From NCBI RefSeq assembly GCF_015482585.1, contig NZ_CP049742.1, positions 950,501 through 1,014,500 of the forward strand: a DNA stretch of 64,000 nt. Reading direction: 5' to 3'. The position numbers were made by a program, and so were the translations under genes. The notes below the pieces were generated by a model. It had not been told where the DNA came from, did no database searches, and saw nothing but the letters and a program-made list of their open reading frames with translations. This document shows, one piece after another, positions 56,237 through 64,000 of the stretch (position 1 is its first letter; every line of letters starts with the position of its first letter). This DNA comes from Mangrovibacillus cuniculi. Its GTDB lineage: Bacteria > Bacillota > Bacilli > Bacillales > R1DC41.

Positions 56237-56365
56237 TATGTTGTATTTAATCGTTCATCAACTCGTCTTAGAGAAGGATATTAGGGTAATATAGAATTAA
56301 ATCACTTTTTTTCGAATACTTAAGTGCTTAATAAAACTGTTACTAATCAGAATAGGGGTTTACAT

Positions 56366-57286
56366 ATGGATGGAATTTTACCATTATGGAAAACAAGAGG
56401 CATGACATCACATGACTGTGTTTTTCAACTTAGAAAAATTTTAGGAACAAAAAAAGTAGGACATACAGGTACGCTAGATCCAGAAGTAGAAGGTGTCCTT
56501 CCTATCTGCATCGGAAAAGCCACTAGAATTGCAGAATATGTAACGGATGCTGGCAAAACGTATGTTGGTGAAGTAACATTCGGGTATACGACTACTACGG
56601 AGGATCAAACTGGAGAAATTGTTGAACAGCAAGACATACAGCCAAATAGCATCTCCCTAGAATCTATTGAACAGGCAGTAAAAGAGTTAACTGGTGTAAT
56701 CGACCAAACTCCCCCAATGTATTCTGCTGTAAAGGTCAATGGGAAGAGACTGTATGAGTATGCAAGAAAAGGAGAAGTGGTGGAAAGGCCTACACGTACA
56801 GTTACTATTTATTCGTTTTCTCTATTAACTCCGCTTACCTTTCATGAAGACACTAAAACAGCTTCCCTATCATTTGAAGTTGCATGTAGTAAAGGTACCT
56901 ATATTCGTACGTTAGCAGTTATGCTAGGAGAGAAACTAGGATTACTTTCACACATGTCAAAGTTAGTAAGAACAAAATCTGCTACATTCACGAAAGAAGA
57001 CTGTGTAACACTAGAGTATTTAAAAGCTGAAAAAGATAATAATCAAGATTTAACTCGTTATTTACTCCCACTAGAGCGTGGAATTTCTCATTTGCCGAAA
57101 TGGGAAATCAGTGATACAGTAGCAGAGAAAGTAAGGAACGGAGCTGTCCTAGAGGCTTTTAGAGAGTGGCCTAAAGGGGAGGATCTTGTACGATTTAATT
57201 ATCAAGGTAAAACAATAGCACTGTATGAGCAACACACATCAAAAGAAGGAATGTGGAAACCGAGAAAAGTAATTCCATCCTTCTAA
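56366..57286 (+). CDS. truB: tRNA pseudouridine-55 synthase TruB
   Basis: Forms pseudouridine 55 in the T loop of tRNAs. From ATG 56366 (6-7 nt after AGGGGT) it has 306 residues (MDGILPLWKTRGMTSHDCVFQLRKILGTKKVGHTGTLDPEVEGVLPICIGKATRI). The catalytic Asp is Asp38 in GHTGTLDPEVEGVLP. Other segments are QTPPMYSAVKVNGKRLYEYARKGE and CSKGTYIRTLAVMLGEKLG. The frame extends upstream to 56324 without a ribosome site. It lies 23 bp before ribF. Confidence 0.97.
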   Translation: MDGILPLWKTRGMTSHDCVFQLRKILGTKKVGHTGTLDPEVEGVLPICIGKATRIAEYVTDAGKTYVGEVTFGYTTTTEDQTGEIVEQQDIQPNSISLESIEQAVKELTGVIDQTPPMYSAVKVNGKRLYEYARKGEVVERPTRTVTIYSFSLLTPLTFHEDTKTASLSFEVACSKGTYIRTLAVMLGEKLGLLSHMSKLVRTKSATFTKEDCVTLEYLKAEKDNNQDLTRYLLPLERGISHLPKWEISDTVAEKVRNGAVLEAFREWPKGEDLVRFNYQGKTIALYEQHTSKEGMWKPRKVIPSF

Positions 57287-57309
57287 TTTCATTAATCGGG
57301 GTGAAGGAC

Positions 57310-58257
57310 TTGGAACTGATTCACATTTATCATCCTCATCAACTAAGGAAAGAAGAATTTCCAGAGTTATCCATGGCTCTTGGGTACTTTGATGGCGTTC
57401 ATTTAGGACACCAAGAGGTTATTAGACGTGCTGTAAGAAATGCAAAAGAAAATGACCGTAAATCAGCCATAATGACATTTGATCCTCATCCATCAGTTGT
57501 CCTTGGCTTTAAACATAAGCATGTCCAATTTATTACCCCATTAAAGGATAAAATAAAGCTATTTGAAAACCTGGGAGTAGACTACATCTTTGTCGTTCGT
57601 TTTACGTCAGAGTTTGCTAGCTTAGATCCTCAATCATATATAGACCAGTATATAATTGGCTTGCACGTAAAGCATGTCGTTGCAGGATTTGATTTTAGCT
57701 ATGGTCGATTAGGGAAAGGAACGATGGAAACTATTTCTTTTCACTCAAGAGAAGCGTTTACTTTTGAAGTGGTGCAAAAACAAGACTTTATCAATGAAAA
57801 AGTAAGCTCTACTAGAATACGAGAAGCCCTTAGAGTCGGTGATACTCATTTAGTAGAAAAATTATTAGGTAGACCTTATACCATGAAGGGTACTGTCATT
57901 CATGGTGACAAACGTGGTAGAAAGATTGGATTCCCAACAGCAAATATTGAACTAGCCGATGACTATCTACTCCCTAGCCCTGGTGTTTATGCTATGGAGG
58001 TAACCATTCAAGGAGTAAGCTACGAAGGGGTTTGCAATATCGGTTATCGTCCTACCTTTAAGGATCCAAATGAAAAGAAGCTTTCTATCGAGGTGCATTT
58101 GTTTCAATTTGAAAGGTCTATTTATGGAGAAGAAATAACCCTCCATTGGTTAAAAAGAATTAGAAATGAACAAAAGTTTTCTGGAATTGAAGAATTAGTC
58201 CAACAGATTGAAAAGGATAAACAAGAAGCTATTGTTTTTTTTCACGACCGTAAGTAA
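57310..58257 (+). CDS. ribF: Bifunctional riboflavin kinase/FAD synthetase
   Basis: Converts riboflavin to FMN and FMN to FAD. From TTG 57310 (6 nt after GGGGTG) it has 315 residues (MELIHIYHPHQLRKEE), like B. subtilis RibC. The N-terminal nucleotidyltransferase has ALGYFDGVHLGHQEVI near 25, MTFDPHPSVVLG, and VAGFDFSYGRLGKGTME. The C-terminal kinase has GDKRGRKIGFPTANI near 200, PSPGVYAMEV and GVCNIGYRPTF. It is translated after truB; no terminator follows directly, but rpsO has its own promoter. Confidence 0.97.
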   Translation: MELIHIYHPHQLRKEEFPELSMALGYFDGVHLGHQEVIRRAVRNAKENDRKSAIMTFDPHPSVVLGFKHKHVQFITPLKDKIKLFENLGVDYIFVVRFTSEFASLDPQSYIDQYIIGLHVKHVVAGFDFSYGRLGKGTMETISFHSREAFTFEVVQKQDFINEKVSSTRIREALRVGDTHLVEKLLGRPYTMKGTVIHGDKRGRKIGFPTANIELADDYLLPSPGVYAMEVTIQGVSYEGVCNIGYRPTFKDPNEKKLSIEVHLFQFERSIYGEEITLHWLKRIRNEQKFSGIEELVQQIEKDKQEAIVFFHDRK

Positions 58258-58298
58258 ACATGTATTTCTCATGGCGAATAAGAATTTCCCTATGTTAC

Positions 58299-58327
58299 TT
58301 GCAAATACCAACTTATTAGTGTATGAT
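58299..58327 (+). promoter_or_regulatory. Promoter of rpsO
   Basis: TTGCAA at 58299-58304 and TATGAT at 58322-58327 are spaced by 17 bp. The start of transcription would be near 58334, leaving a leader of about 83 nt. Confidence 0.72.
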
Positions 58328-58333
58328 AACTCA

Positions 58334-58416
58334 TGTACTAAAAGAACCTATGCTTGGCAGCTCGACTCACCGACGGCTGCGAGGGATGGGGAATTTATAT
58401 TTTGGAGGTGATTTGG
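58334..58416 (+). promoter_or_regulatory. Probable S15-binding autoregulatory leader
   Basis: GCAGC (58357-58361) pairs with GCTGC (58376-58380), with TCG/CGA (58362-58364 with 58371-58373) inside. The 3' side GAGGGATGGGG and the GGAGG ribosome site follow. Ribosomal protein S15 represses its own mRNA through short structured leaders in Bacillaceae; the position and a branched G+C-rich fold fit, but I have not matched it to a defined family model. Confidence 0.55.
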
Positions 58417-58686
58417 ATGGCAATCACACAAGAGCGTAAAAATCAATTAATCGCTGAGTACCGCGTACACGAAAGTGACACTGGATCTCCAGAGGTACAA
58501 ATTGCAATCCTTACAGAAGAAATCAACAGTTTAAACGAACATTTACGTGTTCATAAGAAAGATCACCATTCTCGTCGTGGTCTTCTAAAAATGGTTGGAC
58601 ACCGTCGTAACCTTTTAACGTACCTACGTAATAAAGATGTTACTCGTTACCGTGATCTAATCAATAAACTAGGTCTTCGTCGATAA
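58417..58686 (+). CDS. rpsO: Small ribosomal subunit protein uS15
   Basis: Primary binder of the 16S central domain three-way junction, early in 30S assembly. From ATG 58417 it has 89 residues ([89 protein letters not shown]), complete and typical. GGAGGTGATTTGG lies just upstream; the frame runs further upstream through the leader and is not coding there. A terminator follows directly. Confidence 0.98.
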   Translation: MAITQERKNQLIAEYRVHESDTGSPEVQIAILTEEINSLNEHLRVHKKDHHSRRGLLKMVGHRRNLLTYLRNKDVTRYRDLINKLGLRR

Positions 58687-58693
58687 GACTATT

Positions 58694-58720
58694 AAAGCGG
58701 GCGCTCGTCCCGCTTTTTTA
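58694..58720 (+). terminator. Intrinsic terminator after rpsO
   Basis: AAAGCGGG (58694-58701) pairs with CCCGCTTT (58709-58716), with a 7-nt loop followed by TTTTATT. Confidence 0.88.
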
Positions 58721-58846
58721 TTACGCAAAAATCTTCGTTATAGGTGTATTTTTCTCATTTTTGACTTATCATAGAGATGGACTAACTTTTTTATAGTACA
58801 GTACATAAATTTAAGAACAAGTAGTAATAGAGAGGGGTATTAAATT

Positions 58847-60964
58847 ATGTCACAAGACAAACAAACCTTCTCCTTCGAATGGGCAGGTCGTCCATTAGTA
58901 GTAGAAGTTGGACAACTAGCCAAACAAGCAAGTGGTGCTGCGTTAATTCGTTATGGAGATACAGCTGTCTTAAGTACAGCAACAGCTTCTAAAGATCCGA
59001 AACCATTGGATTTCTTCCCATTGACAGTAAACTATGAAGAGCGTTTATATGCAGTCGGTAAAATCCCAGGAGGTTTCATTAAACGTGAAGGTCGTCCTAG
59101 TGAAAAAGCTATCTTAGCAAGTAGATTAATCGACCGCCCAATTCGTCCTTTATTTGCAGATGGATTCCGTAATGAAGTACAAGTAATCAACATCGTAATG
59201 AGCGTTGATCAAAACTGTTCTTCCGAAATGGCAGCTATGTTTGGTTCCTCACTAGCTTTAACTATTTCAGACATTCCTTTTGAAGGACCGATTGCTGGAG
59301 TGGTAGTAGGAAGAATTGATGGAGAGTTTGTTATCAATCCTACTGTGGAACAACAAGAGAAATCAGATATGCACCTTGCTGTAGCAGGAACAAAATATGC
59401 TATTAACATGGTAGAAGCTGGTGCCGATGAAGTACCAGAAGAAGTTATGTTAGAAGCTATCATGCATGGTCACGAAGAAATCAAAAAACTAATCGCTTTC
59501 CAAGAAGAGATTGCAGCTGCTGTAGGTGTAGAAAAACGCGAAATCTCTTTATATAAAATTGACGAAGAGATCGAAAAATCCGTTCGTGAACAGTGTGAAG
59601 CTGACATGATTAGTGCGATTCAAGTAGTAGAAAAACATGCACGTGAAGAAGCTATTCGTGCAGTAAAAGACCGTGTTATTTCATCTTATGAAGAAAAAGA
59701 TGAAGTAGACCAAGATGAAATGAAACAAGTGAAACAAGTACTTGATAAAATGGTAAAACAAGAAGTACGTCGTTTAATTACAGAAGACAAAATTCGTCCT
59801 GATGGTCGTAAACAAGACGAAATTCGTCCACTTGCTTCTCAAGTTGGTCTTCTATCTCGTACGCATGGTTCTGGATTATTCACTCGTGGACAAACACAAG
59901 CACTAAGTGTGTGTACGCTTGGACCATTAGGAGATGTACAAATCCTAGACGGTTTAGGGGTGGAAGAAACGAAACGTTTCATGCACCATTATAATTTCCC
60001 TCTATTCTCTGTAGGGGAAACTGGTCCTTCTCGTGGTCCTGGTCGTCGTGAAATTGGACACGGGGCACTTGGTGAAAGAGCACTTGAGCCAATTATTCCT
60101 AATGAAGAGGATTTCCCATATACAGTAAGATTAGTGTCTGAGGTACTAGAATCAAACGGTTCTACATCTCAAGCAAGTATTTGTGCAAGTACATTAGCAA
60201 TGATGGATGCTGGTGTTCCAATTAAAGCACCTGTTGCTGGTATTGCAATGGGACTTGTTAAGTCTGGAGAGCACTACACTATTTTAACGGACATTCAAGG
60301 TATGGAAGATCACCTAGGAGATATGGACTTTAAAGTAGCTGGTACGGCTAAAGGTGTAACAGCACTTCAAATGGACATCAAGATCGATGGATTATCTCGT
60401 GAAATTCTAGAAGAAGCTTTAACTCAGGCGAAACACGGGCGTATTCATATCCTAGAATCTATGATGGAAGCAATTGCAGAGCCTCGTAATGAGCTTTCTC
60501 AATATGCTCCTAAAATCATTACAATGAAGATTAATCCAGATAAAATTCGTGATGTTATTGGACCAAGTGGGAAACAAATCAATAAGATTATTGAAGAAAC
60601 TGGCGTAAAAATTGATATCGAACAAGATGGAACGGTATTTATCGCATCTACAAATCAAGAGATGAATGATAAAGCTAAATCGATCATTGAAGATATCGTA
60701 CGTGAAGCAGTTGTAGGTCAACTGTATCTGGGTAAAGTAAAACGTATTGAGAAGTTTGGTGCATTCGTAGAAATCTTCTCTGGTAAAGACGGATTACTTC
60801 ACATCTCAGAGATTGCAGAAGAGCGTATTAAACAAGTAGAAGACGTACTAAAACTTGGGGATGAAGTACTTGTAAAAGTTACGGAAATCGACAACCAAGG
60901 ACGCGTAAACCTTTCTCGTAAAGCAGTTCTTAAAGACCAAAAAGAAGCAGAAAATAACGCATAA
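58847..60964 (+). CDS. pnp: Polyribonucleotide nucleotidyltransferase (PNPase)
   Basis: Phosphorolytic 3'-5' exoribonuclease and degradosome component. It has 705 residues. The first RNase PH-like domain ([36 protein letters not shown]) and a helical linker precede the catalytic second one, which has [55 protein letters not shown] and [19 protein letters not shown]. The KH domain ([25 protein letters not shown]) starts near 562 and the S1 domain ([30 protein letters not shown]) near 626. AGAGGGGT is the ribosome site. The rpsO-pnp order is widely conserved. Confidence 0.98.
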   Translation: MSQDKQTFSFEWAGRPLVVEVGQLAKQASGAALIRYGDTAVLSTATASKDPKPLDFFPLTVNYEERLYAVGKIPGGFIKREGRPSEKAILASRLIDRPIRPLFADGFRNEVQVINIVMSVDQNCSSEMAAMFGSSLALTISDIPFEGPIAGVVVGRIDGEFVINPTVEQQEKSDMHLAVAGTKYAINMVEAGADEVPEEVMLEAIMHGHEEIKKLIAFQEEIAAAVGVEKREISLYKIDEEIEKSVREQCEADMISAIQVVEKHAREEAIRAVKDRVISSYEEKDEVDQDEMKQVKQVLDKMVKQEVRRLITEDKIRPDGRKQDEIRPLASQVGLLSRTHGSGLFTRGQTQALSVCTLGPLGDVQILDGLGVEETKRFMHHYNFPLFSVGETGPSRGPGRREIGHGALGERALEPIIPNEEDFPYTVRLVSEVLESNGSTSQASICASTLAMMDAGVPIKAPVAGIAMGLVKSGEHYTILTDIQGMEDHLGDMDFKVAGTAKGVTALQMDIKIDGLSREILEEALTQAKHGRIHILESMMEAIAEPRNELSQYAPKIITMKINPDKIRDVIGPSGKQINKIIEETGVKIDIEQDGTVFIASTNQEMNDKAKSIIEDIVREAVVGQLYLGKVKRIEKFGAFVEIFSGKDGLLHISEIAEERIKQVEDVLKLGDEVLVKVTEIDNQGRVNLSRKAVLKDQKEAENNA

Positions 60965-60969
60965 TAAAG

Positions 60970-61019
60970 AAGCTGTTCAGAAAATAGGGAAGTACTATTT
61001 TTCTGACAGCTTTTTTTGT
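60970..61019 (+). terminator. Intrinsic terminator after pnp
   Basis: A long stem (AGCTGT at 60971-60976 with 61006-61011, extended by CAGAAAATAG at 60978-60987 against 60995-61005 with small bulges) is followed by TTTTTTTGTTT. Confidence 0.85.
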
Positions 61020-61191
61020 TTGAAGGTCTGTAACTACTAATTCGGGACCTTAACAAGTTGGTACATCCATAAAATATGTCTTCTGGTGTTTTGAAGTTAT
61101 TTCGTAGACCAAATGATGAGTGATGATCATGTTATTTCGTTCTAACTTGTCCTTCTATTTCATAAAGTAAATAGGAGGAGAGTGATATATC

Positions 61192-62151
61192 TTGAAGACG
61201 ATGAAAACAATTTGGATGATTTGCGCCATTTTCCTACTCGGCGTAGTTGCATATATGAAACTTCCAATAGTAGAAACTTATGTATCCCTCTTAACGGAAG
61301 AAGGAGTCCCTGTTGTTAGTGAAGATACTCTAAAAAATCAAATTAAAGAGCGGGCTAGCTCTTTACTTGTAGAACCTAAAGATGCAAGAATAGATCCTGT
61401 TTGGAAAAAAGTTCCTGGTATTAATGGGTTAAAAGTTGATGTCGAATCATCATACAAAAAGATGAAAGAAGTAGGGGAGTACAAAGAAGAATTACTTGTT
61501 TTCGAACAAGTTTCTCCTCAAGTATTACTGAAAGATTTGAAGGCTGCACCAATATATATTGGGCACCCCGATAAAGAAATGGTTAGTTTAATGATTAACG
61601 TAGCATGGGGGAATGAGTATATTCCGGGACTTTTATCGACGTTAAAAGAAGAACATGTGAAAGCAACATTTTTCTTAGAGGGAAACTGGACGAAGAAAAA
61701 TCCAGAGTTAGCGAAAACAATCTCGGAAGCTGGTCACGAAATTGCAAATCATTCTTTTTCTCATCCTAATATGAGCTCCCTAACAAGAGATCAAAATAGA
61801 GAGGAGATTGTCAAAACAAATGATGTGATTGAAGCAACAACTGGAAAAACGCCTACCATTTTAGGACCACCAAGTGGAGATTACTCTCAAGTTACTGTAG
61901 ATGTCGCTCATGAACTTGGAATGTACACGGTACTATGGTCAATTGATACCATTGACTGGCAGAAGCCACCTGTTAGTAAGATTATGGAACGTGTGTCAAA
62001 GAAAATGCATTCGGGGGGAACCATCTTGATGCATCCAACAGAATCAACAGTAGAAGCACTTCCATTAATTATTCAGTTAGCTAAACAGAAAGATTTGCGT
62101 ATTGGAACAATTTCTGATTTACTAGATGAAGAGCGATTGGTAAAAAAATGA
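61192..62151 (+). CDS. ylxY: Sporulation protein YlxY, polysaccharide-deacetylase fold
   Basis: 319 residues, the same as B. subtilis YlxY. A signal or anchor segment is at about 5-24 (IWMICAIFLLGVVAYMKL). The C-terminal NodB-type domain begins at about 140. The usual TFDDGP motif is replaced by MINVAWGNEY, so the catalytic Asp pair is lost, while the His pair in HEIANHSFSHPNMSSL remains. The protein may therefore bind rather than deacetylate glycan. The start is TTG 61192, about 11 nt after AGGAGGAG; ATG 61201 is an alternative. Its family is restricted to spore formers. A terminator overlaps its stop. Confidence 0.92.
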   Translation: MKTMKTIWMICAIFLLGVVAYMKLPIVETYVSLLTEEGVPVVSEDTLKNQIKERASSLLVEPKDARIDPVWKKVPGINGLKVDVESSYKKMKEVGEYKEELLVFEQVSPQVLLKDLKAAPIYIGHPDKEMVSLMINVAWGNEYIPGLLSTLKEEHVKATFFLEGNWTKKNPELAKTISEAGHEIANHSFSHPNMSSLTRDQNREEIVKTNDVIEATTGKTPTILGPPSGDYSQVTVDVAHELGMYTVLWSIDTIDWQKPPVSKIMERVSKKMHSGGTILMHPTESTVEALPLIIQLAKQKDLRIGTISDLLDEERLVKK

Positions 62152-62180
62152 GGGTTGACAAGTGTCAGTCCTCGTTTTTT
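62143..62180 (+). terminator. Intrinsic terminator overlapping the ylxY stop
   Basis: A 17-bp stem (62143-62159 with 62164-62180, with G-U pairs) has an AAGT loop and a terminal run of six Ts. The 5' arm contains the last ylxY codons. mlpA starts only 30 nt later. Confidence 0.85.
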
Positions 62181-62209
62181 AGAAACGCAACTAGACAGGG
62201 GGTACACCG

Positions 62210-63442
62210 TTGATTAACACATTTACATGTAATAATGGTGTTCGAGTTGTATTGGAATCTATCCCTACTGTACGTTCAGTAGCTATAGGAGTATGGATTA
62301 ATACAGGTTCTCGACATGAAACAAAGGAACTTAATGGAGTATCACATTTCTTAGAACATATGTTTTTTAAAGGAACAAAAACAAAAAATGCTAGAGAATT
62401 AGCGGAAGCATTTGATTCTATTGGTGGACAAGTGAATGCTTTTACATCAAAAGAATACACATGTTACTATGCTAAAGTTCTGGATACATATTCTTCCTTT
62501 GCATTAGAAACATTAGCGGACATGTTTTTTAACTCTACTTTTGATGAAGAAGAGCTTAAGAAAGAAAAAAATGTTGTATATGAAGAAATTAAGATGTATG
62601 AAGATACACCTGATGATATTGTACACGATCTTTTAGGAAAAGCAGCCTACGGTGACCATTCTCTTGGCTATCCAATATTAGGTACGGAGGAAACACTATC
62701 TACCTTTAATGGACAAACTTTAAGAGATTATATGCACCATTTATATACACCTGACAGAGTAGTTATCTCGATTGCAGGTAACGTAAATGAAGCATTTATT
62801 AAAGAAGTAGAAAAACTTTTTGGTGGTTTCCAAGGTGGATCTCCACTAAAGGAAGAAATAAAGCCTTCTTTCTATCCGAAGCATGTAGCGAAGAAAAAAG
62901 ATACAGAACAAGTACATTTAACAATGGGCTTTGAAGGTTTAGAAGTTGGGCATAAGGACGTTTACAGTTTAATTATTTTAAATAATGTCCTAGGGGGCAG
63001 TATGTCTTCTCGCTTGTTCCAAGACGTTCGTGAGTCTAGGGGTTTAGCATACTCTGTATTCTCTTATCACTCTTCTTTCCAAGATAATGGAATGGTTACT
63101 ATATACGGTGGTACTGGTGCGAATCAGCTTGATGATTTGTTTGAAACAATTCAGGGCACGCTTAGCGTACTAAAAGCCGATGGATTGTCGGATAAGGAAC
63201 TTAAAAACAGTAAAGAGCAACTGAAAGGTAGCTTAATGCTAAGTTTAGAAAGTACCAACAGTCGAATGAGCAGAAACGGTAAGAATGAGCTATTGTTAGG
63301 ACGTCACCGTTCATTAGATCAAATTGTGGAAGAGATTGATAAAGTATCTCTAGAGTCTGTGAACCGTCTAGCGCAGCAAATTTTCAAAGACGAGTTTGCA
63401 ATGGCGGTAATAGGTCCAAATGGACGTCTGCCAGGTGAATAA
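62210..63442 (+). CDS. mlpA: M16-family zinc peptidase MlpA (YmxG)
   Basis: Cytoplasmic zinc peptidase of the inverzincin (mitochondrial processing peptidase-like) family. It has 410 residues. The inverted zinc motif HFLEH is at residues 46-50 (NGVSHFLEHMFFKGT), and the downstream Glu ligand lies in KKEKNVVYEEIKMYEDTPDD near 125. The C-terminal half contains HLTMGFEGLEVGHKDVYSLIILNNVLGGSMSSRLFQDVRESRGLAYSVFSYHS, a conserved family segment. The start is TTG 62210 after AGGGGGT. In B. subtilis this gene lies just before ymxH and spoVFA. Confidence 0.95.
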   Translation: MINTFTCNNGVRVVLESIPTVRSVAIGVWINTGSRHETKELNGVSHFLEHMFFKGTKTKNARELAEAFDSIGGQVNAFTSKEYTCYYAKVLDTYSSFALETLADMFFNSTFDEEELKKEKNVVYEEIKMYEDTPDDIVHDLLGKAAYGDHSLGYPILGTEETLSTFNGQTLRDYMHHLYTPDRVVISIAGNVNEAFIKEVEKLFGGFQGGSPLKEEIKPSFYPKHVAKKKDTEQVHLTMGFEGLEVGHKDVYSLIILNNVLGGSMSSRLFQDVRESRGLAYSVFSYHSSFQDNGMVTIYGGTGANQLDDLFETIQGTLSVLKADGLSDKELKNSKEQLKGSLMLSLESTNSRMSRNGKNELLLGRHRSLDQIVEEIDKVSLESVNRLAQQIFKDEFAMAVIGPNGRLPGE

Positions 63443-63463
63443 GTAACTTAAAGTTAATAGATT

Positions 63464-63510
63464 ATACAAACAGGTGCATTCCAAGATGAATGCGCCTGTT
63501 TGTATTCATT
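63464..63510 (+). terminator. Intrinsic terminator after mlpA
   Basis: A 17-bp stem (63464-63480 with 63489-63505, one T-G pair) has an 8-nt loop and a T-rich end. It isolates mlpA from spoVFA. Confidence 0.87.
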
Positions 63511-63635
63511 TAATAATGATAGTGGAGTAAAAAACATATTACTGCAGTTTTATTGCTTTCTTATGAATATATTTAGGGATTGGAGCGGAAATCCCTGTGC
63601 AGTCTTTTCGATGTTTTCCTAATCCGCTTTTCTTT

Positions 63636-63664
63636 CACCCATTCTAAGGGACACTCATAGACTA
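63636..63664 (+). promoter_or_regulatory. Candidate sigma-K promoter of spoVFA
   Basis: CACC at 63636-63639 (the AC-type -35) and CATAGACTA at 63656-63664 (CATAnnnTA -10) are 16 bp apart, the known sigma-K arrangement. It lies about 40 bp before the dipicolinate synthase gene, which in B. subtilis is expressed in the mother cell late in sporulation. Confidence 0.7.
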
Positions 63665-63703
63665 ATGACGTGCTAGGTTTGAACCCGAGAGGAAGGTGGT
63701 TAC

Positions 63704-64000
63704 ATGTTAACCGATGTTCAAATAGCCGTACTGGGTGGCGATGCTCGTCAGTTAGAAATTATTCGTAAACTAACAGAGTTAGATGCACGTTTATCATTAG
63801 TAGGCTTTGAGCAATTAGATCATGCATTTTCAGGTGCTGTGAAAGAGAAGTTAGAAGATGTTCAATGGGAAAGCTTAGATGCTGTTATTCTACCCGTCCC
63901 AGGAACAAATCCTGAAGGTAAGATTGACTCAATCTTTTCAAATGAAGTGATTTATTTACATGAAGAGCTAGTAAAAAGAACCCCTGAACACTGTATTTAT
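63704..64000 (+). CDS. spoVFA: Dipicolinate synthase subunit A (5' part only)
   Basis: With SpoVFB, converts dihydroxy-tetrahydrodipicolinate to dipicolinic acid, the spore-core heat-resistance compound. Only the first 99 codons are in the window: MLTDVQIAVLGGDARQLEIIRKLTELDARLSLVGFEQLDHAFSGAV, with LDAVILPVPGTN and IFSNEVIYLHEELVKRTPEHC. This matches the N-terminal domain of B. subtilis SpoVFA very well. AGGAAGGTGG precedes the ATG. It has a sigma-K-like promoter, and ymxH is missing upstream. Confidence 0.96.
   Translation, partial: MLTDVQIAVLGGDARQLEIIRKLTELDARLSLVGFEQLDHAFSGAVKEKLEDVQWESLDAVILPVPGTNPEGKIDSIFSNEVIYLHEELVKRTPEHCIY

Noticed and set aside
58208-58411. A 67-codon open frame overlapping ribF and running into the rpsO leader
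   Set aside because: It overlaps ribF in another frame and crosses the rpsO promoter and structured leader; no ribosome site.
58761-58797. Possible pnp promoter (TTGACT with TATAGT)
   Set aside because: The two boxes are 25 bp apart, too far for sigma-A; no good -10 lies at 16-18 bp.
63575-63628. Alternative hairpins before spoVFA (AGGGATT/AATCCCT and AGCGGA/TCCGCT)
   Set aside because: Short stems that compete with each other; no clear role, not listed as a feature.
1-64000. CRISPR arrays, tRNA or rRNA genes, insertion sequences, prophage genes
   Set aside because: None recognised on either strand by reading; the only repeat-like candidates are the folded non-coding elements listed above.

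Overview
This window comes from a low-G+C, endospore-forming, motile member of the Bacillaceae. The gene order is the one known from the Bacillus subtilis topA-codY-fla/che-rpsB-polC-nusA-pnp-spoVF segment. Starts are preceded by strong AGGAGG-type ribosome sites, and replication uses the Gram-positive DNA polymerase PolC. A spore polysaccharide-deacetylase-like gene (ylxY) and the dipicolinate synthase gene spoVFA mark it as a spore former. Every convincing gene is on the + strand. I cannot name the species. No rRNA, tRNA, CRISPR array, prophage or transposase gene is visible.

Layout. (1) 1-1650: the 3' end of sucD, a G+C-rich folded intergenic element, a terminator, then dprA. (2) 1700-7992: topA with its own promoter and terminator, then xerC-hslV-hslU-codY. 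The tRNA methyltransferase gene trmFO, which sits between topA and xerC in B. subtilis, is not here. (3) 8508-36831: one continuous fla/che operon of about 28 kb: flgB flgC fliE fliF fliG fliH fliI fliJ ylxF fliK flgD, a TIGR02530-type gene, flgE swrD fliL fliM fliY cheY fliO fliP fliQ fliR flhB flhA flhF flhG cheB cheA cheW cheC cheD, a small membrane protein gene, sigD, a small unknown gene and a swrB-like gene. I see no strong intrinsic terminator until the end. It encodes the basal body, export apparatus, hook, switch, chemotaxis core and the motility sigma factor. (4) 36876-46373: rpsB, tsf, pyrH, frr, then uppS-cdsA-dxr-rseP-proS (translation, UMP kinase, lipid and isoprenoid precursors, envelope stress protease). 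(5) 46374-50702: polC. (6) 50703-56236: a striking 140-nt cloverleaf palindrome, a clear promoter and leader hairpin, then rimP-nusA-ylxR-ylxQ-infB-ylxP-rbfA. (7) 56366-64000: truB-ribF, rpsO with promoter and probable S15-binding leader, pnp, ylxY, mlpA, a candidate sigma-K promoter and the 5' part of spoVFA.

The protein-coding content is conserved housekeeping and motility, and I found no new multi-gene system. The unusual signals are in non-coding DNA: the perfectly paired four-way-junction element between polC and rimP; an orphan Shine-Dalgarno separated from the swrD start by a hairpin that would restore normal spacing; a three-hairpin domain before fliF; and the folded element after sucD. 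Also notable are two poorly known small genes flanking sigD, and the local absence of trmFO and ymxH. Many starts given here are inside longer open frames and were chosen by ribosome-site spacing and family N-termini. Statements about other species are from memory, with no database search.
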